64,000 bases of DNA, taken from positions 124,001-188,000 of the forward strand of contig NZ_JALHLP010000001.1 of NCBI RefSeq assembly GCF_022844465.1. The letters run 5' to 3'. The DNA comes from Bradyrhizobium sp. (GTDB taxonomy: Bacteria > Pseudomonadota > Alphaproteobacteria > Rhizobiales > Xanthobacteraceae). The position numbers and the translations under genes are program-made. How positions within the stretch are numbered: the first letter of the stretch is position 1; every line of letters begins with the position of its first letter. Below are positions 1 to 11,396 of this stretch, piece by piece. The notes under the pieces are model-generated. The model made no database searches. It saw nothing but the letters and a program-made list of their open reading frames with translations, and was not told the origin of the DNA.

Positions 1-752
1 GAACAGCCCATCTGGCCGCCCGACATGTACAGCGTCTTGGCCGCGGAATTGATGATCTGGTCGATCGCCTGCATGGCGAAGTTGAAGGTCATGAATTCGA
101 CGATCGGCTTCAGTCCCGACATCGCCGCACCAACGCCGACGCCGGCAAAGCCGTGCTCGGTGATCGGCGTATCGATCACGCGGCGGGCTCCGAATTCCTG
201 CAGCAGGCCCTGCGTGACCTTGTAGGCGCCCTGATATTCCGCGACCTCCTCACCCATGACGAAGACATCGGGATCGCGACGCATCTCCTCGGCCATCGCA
301 TCGCGCAGCGCCTCGCGGATGGTCATGGTCACCATCTCGGTGCCCGCCGGAACTTCCGGATCGCGCTCGGCCACGGCGGCGGGCGCCGACGGAGTCGCCG
401 GCGCCGAAATCATCGGCCTGCCCTCGCCGACTGGCGAACGCGACTGCGCCGCTTCGCGGGCGACGTTGGGCGGCGGCGCGCTCGCCTTGCCGAGATCGGC
501 GGCGCTCTCGCCGTCGGACAGGATGGTCGCGATCGGCGTATTGACGGCGACGTCGGCGGTGCCTTCGGGGATCAATATCCTGCCGAGCGTGCCCTCATCG
601 GTCGCCTCGACTTCCATCGTCGCCTTGTCGGTCTCGATCTCGGCGATGACATCGCCGGACTTGATCGCCTCGCCTTCCTTCTTCAGCCATTTCGCAAGAT
701 TACCCTTTTCCATCGTCGGCGACAGCGCAGGCATCAGGACTTGAATGGGCAT
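1..752 (-). CDS. pdhB: Pyruvate dehydrogenase E1 subunit beta with N-terminal lipoyl domain (3' end cut by window)
   Basis: Beta subunit of the thiamine-diphosphate dependent E1 of the pyruvate dehydrogenase complex, which decarboxylates pyruvate and acetylates lipoyl groups. The first ~80 residues form a lipoyl domain with the [10 protein letters not shown] motif, the lipoyl lysine being residue 43. An Ala/Pro-rich linker follows, then the E1-beta pyrimidine-binding domain begins near residue 130 ([10 protein letters not shown], then [18 protein letters not shown]). A lipoyl domain fused to E1-beta is an established alphaproteobacterial feature. The ATG at 752 follows pdhA by 61 bases on the same strand, so the two are probably one transcript. 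About 250 codons are visible; the family is about 460 residues, so the C-terminal half lies outside the window. Confidence 0.95.
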   Translation of the reverse strand, partial: MPIQVLMPALSPTMEKGNLAKWLKKEGEAIKSGDVIAEIETDKATMEVEATDEGTLGRILIPEGTADVAVNTPIATILSDGESAADLGKASAPPPNVAREAAQSRSPVGEGRPMISAPATPSAPAAVAERDPEVPAGTEMVTMTIREALRDAMAEEMRRDPDVFVMGEEVAEYQGAYKVTQGLLQEFGARRVIDTPITEHGFAGVGVGAAMSGLKPIVEFMTFNFAMQAIDQIINSAAKTLYMSGGQMGC

Positions 753-813
753 ATCGGCTCCCGAAATCACTCTTCAGTTTGTTCTGCGCTCATTTCGCCG
801 CGTGCAGTAAAAT

Positions 814-1833
814 TCAACGATAGACATCAGTCCAGAGCTCGGAAGGATCGGGCTCGGGATCACGCTGGGCAAAATCCGCCGACGCATTGACGATCTCGCG
901 CACCTCGGCGTCGATGGCTTTCAGTTCCTGCTCGCTGACCTTGGCCGCGAGCAAGCGGTTGCGGACCTGCTCGATCGGGTCCTGATCGTGGCGGATCTTC
1001 TCGACCTCCTCGCGGGTCCGGTACTTGGCGGGATCCGACATCGAGTGGCCGCGGTAGCGGTAGGTCTGCATTTCCAGGATGAAAGGTCCGTTGCCGGCGC
1101 GGCACCAGGCCACCGCCTCGTCGCCGGCGGCTTTCACGGCACGGACATCCATGCCGTCAACTTGCTCGCCCGGAATGTCAAAGGAGATACCGCGCCTGGA
1201 AAAATCAGTCTGCGCGGACGAGCGCGTCACCGACGTACCCATGGCGTAACGGTTGTTCTCGATCACATAGACCACCGGCAGCTTCCAGAGTGACGCCATG
1301 TTGAAGCTCTCGTAGACCTGGCCCTGGTTGGAGGCGCCGTCGCCGAAATAGGCAATGCTGACGAAATCATTGCCGCGGTAGCGATTGGCAAAGGCGAGAC
1401 CGGTTCCGAGCGACACCTGGGCGCCGACAATGCCGTGGCCGCCGAAAAAATTCTTCTCCATGCTGAACATGTGCATGGAGCCGCCCTTGCCCTTGGAATA
1501 GCCGCCACGGCGGCCGGTAAGTTCAGCCATCACGCCGTTGGCTTCCATGCCGCATGCCAGCATGTGGCCGTGGTCGCGATATCCGGTGATCACCTGATCG
1601 CCCGGTTTCAAGGCCATCTGCATCCCCACCACCACCGCCTCCTGGCCGATATAGAGGTGGCAGAAGCCGCCGATCGCACCCATGCCGTAGAGTTGGCCGG
1701 CCTTTTCCTCGAAGCGCCGGATCAGCAGCATGTCCCGGAACGCGGCCAGTTCCTGCGCTTTGGTGAAATCCGGAGGGGATCGGCTTGCCTTTGGCGTTGA
1801 TTCCTTTTCGACGGTTTTCCTGAGTACGGCCAT
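814..1833 (-). CDS. pdhA: Pyruvate dehydrogenase E1 subunit alpha
   Basis: Alpha subunit of pyruvate dehydrogenase E1, 339 residues, a normal length for the alphaproteobacterial form. The thiamine-diphosphate/Mg motif is clear: GDGASN at 164-169 and ENN at 192-194. The segment YRYRGHSMSDP (258-268) is the loop equivalent to the phosphorylation loop of the eukaryotic enzyme. It lies between ftsB upstream and pdhB downstream, all minus strand, the usual order in this group. It pairs with PdhB to form the alpha2beta2 E1 that links glycolysis (eno and tpiA nearby) to the TCA cycle (gltA at 36.8 kb). Confidence 0.97.
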   Translation of the reverse strand: MAVLRKTVEKESTPKASRSPPDFTKAQELAAFRDMLLIRRFEEKAGQLYGMGAIGGFCHLYIGQEAVVVGMQMALKPGDQVITGYRDHGHMLACGMEANGVMAELTGRRGGYSKGKGGSMHMFSMEKNFFGGHGIVGAQVSLGTGLAFANRYRGNDFVSIAYFGDGASNQGQVYESFNMASLWKLPVVYVIENNRYAMGTSVTRSSAQTDFSRRGISFDIPGEQVDGMDVRAVKAAGDEAVAWCRAGNGPFILEMQTYRYRGHSMSDPAKYRTREEVEKIRHDQDPIEQVRNRLLAAKVSEQELKAIDAEVREIVNASADFAQRDPEPDPSELWTDVYR

Positions 1834-2024
1834 GGCGATTCCGAATGAGTGAGGCGGTCAGCCCTCTCTATCCCAACTCAAACCGCCGTGAAAGGATTGC
1901 CTGCGCTTAGGAAAATAATGCTATGCCGCAGTGCAACGCGGCGACACTTTCGAAATTGAATCCGCCGGTTTTTGAAATTTGCGCACCGGGTCATGACGAC
2001 GGGCGCGAATCTCACGCCGTTCGT

Positions 2025-2342
2025 TCAGCGCGAATTGAGCGGCCGGATCAGATCGCGCGGATGGGCGTAGTCGAGCTGAAAGCGCGCGCGCTCGTCGAGC
2101 AAATCGGGGTCGACACGGTCCGACCGAAGCAGCGACACCCGTTGCTCGACCTGCGCCCGCTCTCGCTTCAGCCGCGCCAGCTCCGAAGTCAGCGCGATGA
2201 TTTCCTGATCGAGTTCCTGGCGCGCGTTCAATCCGTATTTTCCGGTATAGGCATTGACGCCGAAATAGCCGACCATCATCGCCGCCATCGTGTAGAGGGC
2301 GAGCCCGGTCAGCAGCGATTTCAGTCGGGGGCGGGAGACCAT
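2025..2342 (-). CDS. ftsB: FtsB/DivIC-type septum formation protein
   Basis: Small bitopic divisome protein of 105 residues. A single membrane helix spans about residues 9-28, followed by a periplasmic heptad-rich coiled coil (about 40-75: LDQEIIALTSELARLKRER) and a short tail ending in the DLIRPL region. This is the FtsB/DivIC family pattern, a scaffold that links FtsL and FtsQ at the septum. Placement between eno and pdhA is typical for alphaproteobacteria and supports the call despite low sequence conservation. A CtrA-like half-matching box lies just upstream (2367-2381). Confidence 0.85.
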   Translation of the reverse strand: MVSRPRLKSLLTGLALYTMAAMMVGYFGVNAYTGKYGLNARQELDQEIIALTSELARLKRERAQVEQRVSLLRSDRVDPDLLDERARFQLDYAHPRDLIRPLNSR

Positions 2343-2414
2343 GCCGCCCAGAATGCGACGGTTGAATTAACGAAATCCTAAGAAGGCCAGTATCGAGCAG
2401 CTCACCTTCAGCGC

Positions 2415-2499
2415 CGTCATTGCGAGCGAAGCGAAGCAATCCATCGTGCGTCAGAATAATGGGCTGGATTGCTTCGTCGCTTCGCTCCTCGCAATGACG
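2415..2499. repeat. Bradyrhizobium-type intergenic palindrome
   Basis: Two arms, 2415-2443 and 2465-2499, are reverse complements apart from a 6-base insertion in the second arm. Both carry the cattgcgag...gaagcaatcca type sequence that recurs in intergenic DNA of Bradyrhizobium genomes (family recognised from memory). It starts 3 bases past the stop codon of the flavin reductase gene, so its transcript can fold into a long hairpin at that gene's 3' end. Confidence 0.8.
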
Positions 2500-2501
2500 A
2501 G

Positions 2502-3056
2502 CTAGCGGTTCTGCTTGTCGATGAAGGCCGCGAAGGCGTCGATGTATTGCTGCAGGACCTTCTGCAGCGATTCCTTGGTGAGCACGCCCTTGTCGTCAAA
2601 GGCATCGCCGACGCCGTTCAGGTATATTTCCGGCTGGCCCAGGATCGGACCGGCAATGCCCGGCAGGATGTTCTGCAGATGCTTGGCCGCGCTGACGCCA
2701 CCGAGCGGGCCCGGCGAGTTGCTGACAACGCCGATCGGCTTGCCGAGGAACGAGCTCTTGCCGTAGGGGCGCGACGCGACGTCGATGGCGTTCTTCAGGA
2801 CGCCGGGGATCGAGCGGTTATACTCCGGGGTCACGAACAGCACGCCGCTCGACTTCTGCAGCTTTTCGCGGAACGCCAGCCAGTCCGCCGGGGGTGCGGC
2901 TTCCAGATCCTGGTTGAAGAAGGAAATACCGCCGAGCGTGGTGACGTCGAGTTTCAGCGATGAAGGCGCCAACCGGGCCAGCGCGTTAGCGATCTTGAGC
3001 GAGAAACTCTCCTTGCGCAGCGAGCCTACGATCGTGACGATGGTGTGGGTGGCCAT
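2502..3056 (-). CDS. NADPH-dependent FMN reductase family protein
   Basis: Flavodoxin-fold oxidoreductase of 184 residues in the NADPH-dependent FMN reductase/chromate reductase family. The FMN-phosphate loop GSLRKES is at 11-17 and the second flavin-contacting loop PEYNRSIPG at 77-85, both at the expected places. It probably reduces FMN, quinones or similar acceptors in the cytoplasm; the physiological substrate cannot be read from the sequence. ATG at 3056. It stands alone on the minus strand, separated from its neighbours by 159 and 185 bases. Confidence 0.85.
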   Translation of the reverse strand: MATHTIVTIVGSLRKESFSLKIANALARLAPSSLKLDVTTLGGISFFNQDLEAAPPADWLAFREKLQKSSGVLFVTPEYNRSIPGVLKNAIDVASRPYGKSSFLGKPIGVVSNSPGPLGGVSAAKHLQNILPGIAGPILGQPEIYLNGVGDAFDDKGVLTKESLQKVLQQYIDAFAAFIDKQNR

Positions 3057-3183
3057 TGGATTTCCCTCCTGAGCTGAACGCTTGCCTGCCTTACGCCAGA
3101 TCGGCAGAAAGATGCAAGTGCATGCAAGTCGCGGTGACGGCTTTGTGAGAACGCCGGTCGACCCCGCTTGCGGCGAGGCGGAG

Positions 3184-3209
3184 CCGGCCGCCTCTATTCG
3201 GGCGGCCGG
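3184..3209. terminator. Strong GC hairpin after the MDR oxidoreductase gene
   Basis: A perfect 9-bp stem (3184-3192 with 3201-3209) and an 8-base loop lies 32 bases past the stop of the minus-strand oxidoreductase gene. There is no U-tract on either strand, so it may only stabilise the 3' end or work with Rho. Confidence 0.35.
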
Positions 3210-3241
3210 TGCCTAGCGGTGCATGGGGCCCGGCCTGCTTT

Positions 3242-4378
3242 TCAGCCCTTGTTCGGGTTGATGAGGAATTTCTCGCCGGTGGAACGCTTGTTGTAGACGG
3301 CGATGTTGGAAAGCTGCAGTGCCTCCTGCAGCGACACCACTTGCGTGTAATGGCTGGCAAAGGTGGTCTTGAGTTCGGAAGCGACGCGCTGGCGCAGCTT
3401 GCCGATCTCGGCCGGGCCGATCTTCTGCAGGAACGGCGTCAGCAACCAGCCGCCGACGCCCCAGGTCAATCCGAACGTCCGGCTCAACTCGGTCGGACGG
3501 TTGTCGAGGCTGCCGTAGATATAGACCTGCTTGTACACGTTGGAGCCGTAGCGGCTGTATTCCTTCGCGGTCTTGTTGGCCGCGATCTCCATGCAGGTGA
3601 GGATTTGGCCCGCGAGCTTGCCGCCGCCGATAGCGTCGAAGGCGATGGTGGCGCCGGTCTCCACCAGCGCGGCGGTGAGATCATCCATGAAGCTGGGCGC
3701 GGTGGAGTCGACGACATGTTTGGCGCCGATCTTGCGCAAGAGGTCGGCCTGCTCCTTGCTGCGCACGATGTTGACGAGCCCGATGCCGTCCTTGAGGCAG
3801 ATCTTGTTGAGCATCTGGCCGAGATTGGAGGCGGCCGCGGTATGCACCAGCGCCTTGTGGCCCTCGCGCCGCATGGTCTCGGTCATGCCGAGCGCGGTCA
3901 GCGGATTGACGAACCATGACGCGCCATCGGCCGGCGTGGTTCCGGGCGGCAGTTCCATGACGTCCCTCACCTTCACCGTACGGTACTGCGCGTACATCGC
4001 GCCGCCGATCATCGACACGTTCTTGCCCAGCAACGCCTTGGCGGCGTCGGAGGATCCGGTCCGGATCACGACGCCGGCGCCCTCGTTGCCGACCGGCAGC
4101 GACTGGTCGAGCCGACCGCCCATCAGGCGCATGGCGGCTTCCGGCATCTTTGCCGTCACAACAGGCGCGTCCTTGCTTCCCGATACCCTGGCGGTCGACA
4201 CGTCTGCCGGGCCGATCAGCAGCCCGAGATCGGAGGGGTTGATCGGCGTCGCCTCGATGCGGACCACGACCTCGTCGTCGGCCGGCTCCGGGGTCGGGAC
4301 ATTCACCAGCGACAATTCGAGTTCGCCGCTCTTCTTGAGCAGCGAGCGCAGTTGCAGCCCGGTCTTGCCGTCACTCAT
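3242..4378 (-). CDS. MDR-family zinc-binding dehydrogenase / quinone oxidoreductase-like protein
   Basis: Medium-chain dehydrogenase/reductase of 378 residues. The N-terminal GroES-like domain (about 10-140) has the PINPSDLG motif shared with quinone oxidoreductases and enoyl reductases, and a Rossmann domain follows (about 155-300). The nucleotide-binding segment reads HTAAASNLG in place of the usual GxGxxG. I see no cysteine cluster of a structural zinc site, so the 'zinc-binding' family name is probably historical here. Likely an NADPH-dependent quinone or enone reductase; substrate unknown. ATG at 4378, 48 bases downstream of eno on the same strand. Confidence 0.8.
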   Translation of the reverse strand: MSDGKTGLQLRSLLKKSGELELSLVNVPTPEPADDEVVVRIEATPINPSDLGLLIGPADVSTARVSGSKDAPVVTAKMPEAAMRLMGGRLDQSLPVGNEGAGVVIRTGSSDAAKALLGKNVSMIGGAMYAQYRTVKVRDVMELPPGTTPADGASWFVNPLTALGMTETMRREGHKALVHTAAASNLGQMLNKICLKDGIGLVNIVRSKEQADLLRKIGAKHVVDSTAPSFMDDLTAALVETGATIAFDAIGGGKLAGQILTCMEIAANKTAKEYSRYGSNVYKQVYIYGSLDNRPTELSRTFGLTWGVGGWLLTPFLQKIGPAEIGKLRQRVASELKTTFASHYTQVVSLQEALQLSNIAVYNKRSTGEKFLINPNKG

Positions 4379-4426
4379 CGCGGTCCTCCCGTTTTTATCA
4401 TCTTGATGTCCGGATGCGCCGGAACG

Positions 4427-5755
<1,329 letters not shown>

Positions 5756-5843
5756 CTACAGCAACGCTTTGAAGCGGAAAAGGCCGGCGCGCGGCGTGAC
5801 GTTGATGCAGCAATTGGCTAATACCGCGGAAACGGAGACCTTT

Positions 5844-6341
5844 ATGCCTGAGAAACCCCGCAAGCTACCCCGATCGGCCGGGTCCGCCTTGAAGTCATCC
5901 GGCCTGCAGCTTGGCCAAGCCGTGGAATGGCCCGATCGCCCCGACCAGGCAAAACTCGACCGGGTGCCCAACCCGCAGAGCGATACCGATTACGTGGTTC
6001 GGTTCACCGCGCCGGAATTTACCTCGCTTTGTCCCGTCACCGGCCAGCCGGACTTCGCGCATCTGGTGATCGACTACGTCCCCGGCCGGTGGCTGCTGGA
6101 ATCGAAATCCCTCAAGCTTTTTGTCGCGAGTTTTCGCAACCACGGCGCCTTCCACGAGGATTGCACGGTGATGATCGGCAAGCGGATCGCAACCGAGATC
6201 AAGCCGAAATTCTTGCGCATCGGCGGCTACTGGTATCCGCGCGGCGGCATCCCGATCGACGTGTTCTGGCAGACCGGCAGGTTGCCGAAGGGCATGTGGG
6301 TGCCCGAGCAGGGCGTCGCGCCCTATCGTGGACGGGGCTAA
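5844..6341 (+). CDS. queF: NADPH-dependent 7-cyano-7-deazaguanine reductase (type I QueF)
   Basis: Reduces preQ0 to preQ1 in queuosine biosynthesis, a four-electron nitrile reduction. The protein is 165 residues, the size of unimodular type I QueF. The catalytic cysteine is Cys63 in [12 protein letters not shown], with the assisting Asp70; the QueF signature ESKSLKL is at 86-92 and the [11 protein letters not shown] segment follows at 97-107. The ATG at 5844 removes a spurious upstream extension that overlaps eno on the other strand. It is divergent from eno, and its stop is 2 bases from that of the convergent MFS gene. Confidence 0.95.
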   Translation: MPEKPRKLPRSAGSALKSSGLQLGQAVEWPDRPDQAKLDRVPNPQSDTDYVVRFTAPEFTSLCPVTGQPDFAHLVIDYVPGRWLLESKSLKLFVASFRNHGAFHEDCTVMIGKRIATEIKPKFLRIGGYWYPRGGIPIDVFWQTGRLPKGMWVPEQGVAPYRGRG

Positions 6342-6343
6342 CG

Positions 6344-7543
6344 CTACCCCGCCCTCGCCGCCTCGTCCGCCGGCCGCGTCTGACGCAGCAGCCTGGCGCA
6401 GACGAATCCCAGCACGACCATCACGGCAGCCGCCGTCAGCAGGGTCGGGACCTTGCCGGCATGCTGGATGCCAAAGCCGTAGGCGATCGGGCCGACGGTC
6501 TGGCCCATGAAGAAAAAGAACGAATGCAGCGACAGCGCGGTGGCGCGCGCTTCCGCCGACAATTCGCTGGCGAACACCTGCAGGCAGCCGTGCATCATAT
6601 AGAAACCCCAGCCCATGAAGATCAGGCTGAGGGTTTGCAGTTTCCATCCGGGTCCCATCGCGACCGCGACAAGTTGCAGGCCGACCAGCGCGGCGCCCGC
6701 GATCATCATACCGTTGACGCCGATTCGGGGGAGAAAGCGCGACACAGTCATGGTGTAGATCAGCCCGCCGACCGCGAAGCCGGCAATGACAATGCCGGCG
6801 ATCGACAGCGATTTTTCGCCGAGGTCGAACAGGAAGGCAGCGACGAAGGGAAACAATCCGAGCACGCAGCAGCCTTCAATGAATACCGCAGCGTAGCAGA
6901 TGCGGGCATTCGGGTTGCTGAAGATCGTGCGGTAACCCTGCCGGAGGCCTGACAGGGTGGTCCGTGGCGGGCGCTTCAGCGCCGCGCCGCGAAACCCGAA
7001 CGCCACCGCGACCGAGGCCAGCACGACGATCACGCCGAGCACCGCGAGCACGCCGCGCCAGCCGAGAAGATCGCCGATCAGCCCGGAGGCCGACGCGCCC
7101 AGCAGATTTCCGGTCATGGCGCCGGCCAGCGTGCGGCCGATCGCGATCTGGCGCTTCTCGGGACCGATCAGGTCGCTGGTCAGCCCGAGCGCGATCGGAA
7201 ACACGCCGCCCGAGCCGATGCCGGCGAGAATGCGGCTGACGAACAACATCTCGAATGAGGTCGCCAGCGCGCCGAGGATATTTGCAAGGCCGAGCAGCAC
7301 CAGGCAGGCGACCATCAGGCGGGCCTTGCCGAACACGTCGGCGAAGGCGCCGAGCACCGGCTGGACGATGGCGAAGGTGAAGGCGAAGACGGCGGCGAAG
7401 CCGGCGGCGGTGGCGATGCTGACAGAAAAATCAGTAGCCACGTGCGGCAGCACCGGATCGAGCGCGCGGGCCGACAGGCTTGCGGAAAAGGTCGCCAGCG
7501 CAATGATGTTGAGCGCCGGCGGCATGCGGCTGGATGCGGTCAC
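6344..7543 (-). CDS. Major facilitator superfamily transporter
   Basis: Inner-membrane transporter of 399 residues with about 12 predicted hydrophobic helices in two halves. The loop after helix 2 (GAFADVFGKARLM) is the MFS motif A equivalent, and a polar central loop lies near residues 185-215. The type resembles drug/H+ antiporters and arabinose-efflux-like permeases; the substrate cannot be inferred. The start is uncertain: a GTG at 7543 (used here) or an ATG at 7525, neither with a strong ribosome binding site. It begins 13 bases after kdsA and is probably cotranscribed with it. Confidence 0.85.
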   Translation of the reverse strand: MTASSRMPPALNIIALATFSASLSARALDPVLPHVATDFSVSIATAAGFAAVFAFTFAIVQPVLGAFADVFGKARLMVACLVLLGLANILGALATSFEMLFVSRILAGIGSGGVFPIALGLTSDLIGPEKRQIAIGRTLAGAMTGNLLGASASGLIGDLLGWRGVLAVLGVIVVLASVAVAFGFRGAALKRPPRTTLSGLRQGYRTIFSNPNARICYAAVFIEGCCVLGLFPFVAAFLFDLGEKSLSIAGIVIAGFAVGGLIYTMTVSRFLPRIGVNGMMIAGAALVGLQLVAVAMGPGWKLQTLSLIFMGWGFYMMHGCLQVFASELSAEARATALSLHSFFFFMGQTVGPIAYGFGIQHAGKVPTLLTAAAVMVVLGFVCARLLRQTRPADEAARAG

Positions 7544-7556
7544 CGCGAGGGCCGGC

Positions 7557-8411
7557 TCATGGCCGTGTTCCGCGCTTGGACAGCGCGTCGAACTCCATCA
7601 GCATCTTCACCAATGCTTCGAACTCGCGCAGCGGCACCATGTTGGGTCCGTCCGACGGCGCGCGATCGGGATCGGGGTGGGTCTCGATGAACATGCCGGC
7701 CACGCCAACCGCAACCGCCGCCCGCGCCAGCACCGACACGAATTCGCGCTCCCCGCCCGACGAGTCACCCTTCCCGCCCGGCTGCTGCACCGAATGGGTG
7801 GCGTCGAAGATGACGGGGGCGCCGGTCGTGCGCGCCAGGATCGGCAATGCTCGCATGTCGGACACCAGCATGTTGTAGCCGAACGACGCGCCGCGCTCGG
7901 TTACCAGAACGTTCGGATTGCCTTTTGCGGTGATCTTGGCGACGACGTTGGCCATGTCCCAGGGCGCAAGAAACTGGCCCTTCTTGACGTTGACGACCTT
8001 GCCGGTCGCGGCCGCGGCGACCAGCAGATCCGTTTGCCGGCACAGGAAGGCCGGAATCTGCAGCACGTCCACCGCCTGCGCGACCTCGGCGCATTGCGCG
8101 GGTTCATGCACGTCGGTCAACACCGGCAATCCGAGCGAGGCACGAATCTCGGCGAAAATCGGCAGCGCCTGCGTTAGTCCGATGCCGCGCGCGGCCGAGG
8201 CCGAGGTGCGGTTGGCCTTGTCGAACGAGGTCTTGTAGACGAGGCCGATCCCGAGCCGGCCGGCGATCTCCTTCAGCGCGGCAGCCACTTCGAGCGCATG
8301 CGCGCGACTCTCAAGCTGGCAGGGACCGGCGATGATCGACATCGGCAGGTGATTGCCGAACCTGACCGAACCGACCGAGACCACCGGCGCTGCGTCGAGC
8401 TTCGCGTTCAA
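7557..8411 (-). CDS. kdsA: 3-deoxy-8-phosphooctulonate (Kdo-8-P) synthase
   Basis: Condenses phosphoenolpyruvate and arabinose 5-phosphate to Kdo-8-phosphate, the first committed step to the Kdo of the LPS inner core. The protein is 284 residues. The DAHP synthase-type barrel starts at [11 protein letters not shown] and contains [18 protein letters not shown] and [11 protein letters not shown] in the expected order. The start codon is TTG at 8411, supported by an AAGGA sequence 8 bases upstream; the next in-frame ATG would remove the conserved N-terminus. It lies between pyrG and eno as in related genomes. Confidence 0.97.
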   Translation of the reverse strand: MNAKLDAAPVVSVGSVRFGNHLPMSIIAGPCQLESRAHALEVAAALKEIAGRLGIGLVYKTSFDKANRTSASAARGIGLTQALPIFAEIRASLGLPVLTDVHEPAQCAEVAQAVDVLQIPAFLCRQTDLLVAAAATGKVVNVKKGQFLAPWDMANVVAKITAKGNPNVLVTERGASFGYNMLVSDMRALPILARTTGAPVIFDATHSVQQPGGKGDSSGGEREFVSVLARAAVAVGVAGMFIETHPDPDRAPSDGPNMVPLREFEALVKMLMEFDALSKRGTRP

Positions 8412-8429
8412 GGGATTTTCCTTCGTGCC

Positions 8430-8494
8430 TGGTGCGGACCATGCCGGTCCGCACCACCAGGATCAACCCTATTCAGACCCTGAATAACAGGGTT
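8430..8494. repeat. Two adjacent hairpins between the NIPSNAP gene and kdsA
   Basis: The first hairpin has a perfect 11-bp stem (8430-8440 with 8446-8456) and a 5-base loop. The second pairs 8465-8470 with 8489-8494 and 8471-8476 with 8480-8485, leaving a three-base bulge. Neither has a U-tract. They sit 3' of the minus-strand NIPSNAP gene and 5' of kdsA, so they could end one transcript or lie in the leader of the next. Confidence 0.5.
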
Positions 8495-8504
8495 GCGCCG
8501 CCGG

Positions 8505-8831
8505 TTACTTCACCGAAGAGAACGCGGTGGGCACCAATAGCTGGCTGACGATGTTGTCGATGATCTGGCCGTCCTCCTCGCTCCTGGCGCGGCCGGCGAT
8601 CCAGTCGGGATCGCTCTGAAACGCGGCCCACTTCTTTTCGCGATCGGCGAGCGAGTCCCACGCCACGAAATAGGTCAGCTCCTGATTGGAGGTGCCGATC
8701 AGCGTGGTAAAGAAGCCGGCCTGCTTGATGCCGTGCTTGTCCCACAATTTCAGCGTCAGCGTATCGAACCGCTTCATCAGCGCCGGAAGCCGCCCCGGCA
8801 GACAGCGATAGACGCGCATTTCCATGATCAT
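8505..8831 (-). CDS. NIPSNAP family protein
   Basis: Small protein of 108 residues with the NIPSNAP ferredoxin-like fold pattern: MEMRVYRCLPGRLPALMKRF at the start, then a GFFTTLIGTSNQELTYFVAWDSL core. Members are dimeric alpha/beta barrels of poorly defined role. The ATG at 8831 is chosen because GGAG lies 8 bases upstream; a longer frame reaching 8906 lacks a clear ribosome binding site. It lies between pyrG and kdsA on the same strand. Confidence 0.85.
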   Translation of the reverse strand: MIMEMRVYRCLPGRLPALMKRFDTLTLKLWDKHGIKQAGFFTTLIGTSNQELTYFVAWDSLADREKKWAAFQSDPDWIAGRARSEEDGQIIDNIVSQLLVPTAFSSVK

Positions 8832-8979
8832 TGGTGGCACTCCTTTGATTATTGTTCTTGCAGCTTCGCGGGAGCCCTTTGTCGCAACAATTGGCGCGCT
8901 CGTCAAAGGTTTGACTTAGGACGCCCTCACTCATGAGCAGCGCAGTGGCGTATCGAAGGCGGGCCGCGGGAGGTGTGCC

Positions 8980-10623
<1,644 letters not shown>

Positions 10624-10776
10624 TTAAGGCCACTGGCTCGATTCGCCAAACGAATCGGATCCGCGGGCGGACATTCTGGCGGGCTGTGGGTGACGGAAGA
10701 TCTGAAGCGATATCAGAGTATTGACAGAAGGTCCTGATGCAGGTCGGGAACTTCCGCCCTGCATGGCCGCCCTGCT

Positions 10777-11169
10777 TTATTGCGAACGCGGCGCCTGCGG
10801 AGCCGACGGCGCAGGCTGGCCCTGCTGCTCGTCCACTTTCTTCAGCGTGTCCAGAACGCCGCCGCCAGAGGTCGGCGGCGTGATCGGCGTCGCGGCGCCG
10901 GGCTGGGACTGCGTGGCCGGCGCGGTGCCAAGGATCGATGCCGGCTTGCGATCGGCGCCGGCCATCCAGGCCAAGGTCATGCTGGTCACGAAGAACAGCC
11001 CCGCCAGAATGGCGGTCGTCCGCGTCAACAGGTTGGCGGTGCCGCGGCTCGACATGAAGCCGGCGCCACCGCCCATGCCGAGGCCGCCGCCTTCGGATTT
11101 CTGCAGCAGCACCGCGCCGATCAGCACGGCGACGATCATGAGGTGAACGATGATGATGACGGTCTGCAT
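10777..11169 (-). CDS. secG: Preprotein translocase subunit SecG
   Basis: Auxiliary subunit of the SecYEG channel, 130 residues. Two membrane helices (about 3-22 and 53-73) flank the conserved cytosolic loop QKSEGGGLGMGGGAGF. The C-terminal tail is long, Pro/Gln-rich and low in complexity, common in alphaproteobacterial SecG. The ATG at 11169 has GGAAGG upstream. In this group secG typically lies between tpiA and pyrG; here an XRE-cupin, small-gene and GNAT block separates it from tpiA. Confidence 0.95.
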   Translation of the reverse strand: MQTVIIIVHLMIVAVLIGAVLLQKSEGGGLGMGGGAGFMSSRGTANLLTRTTAILAGLFFVTSMTLAWMAGADRKPASILGTAPATQSQPGAATPITPPTSGGGVLDTLKKVDEQQGQPAPSAPQAPRSQ

Positions 11170-11362
11170 CTCAAAACCTTCCGCCACAAGCCGAGGGCGC
11201 CGGACTTCGGCTGCACCATTGAGCTTACGGGTTTTCCTGAAGTTGCGCGGTGTTACACGATCGGACCGGGCATTGTCACCCCCAACCGCTGACCGGGAGA
11301 TAATTGCCGCAGGGCCGGCAGCAAGGCCGTCCTCCCGCTTTCGTCCACGTCCGAATCCGGAC

Positions 11363-11390
11363 TTGAGCCTGCGTAAATTTCTCCTATACT
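11363..11390 (+). promoter_or_regulatory. Sigma70-like promoter abutting the XRE-cupin start codon
   Basis: TTGAGC (11363-11368), a 16-base spacer, then TATACT (11385-11390). Transcription would begin about 6-7 bases further, at or within a base of the ATG at 11397, which implies a leaderless mRNA. Confidence 0.5.
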
Positions 11391-11396
11391 GGACGA

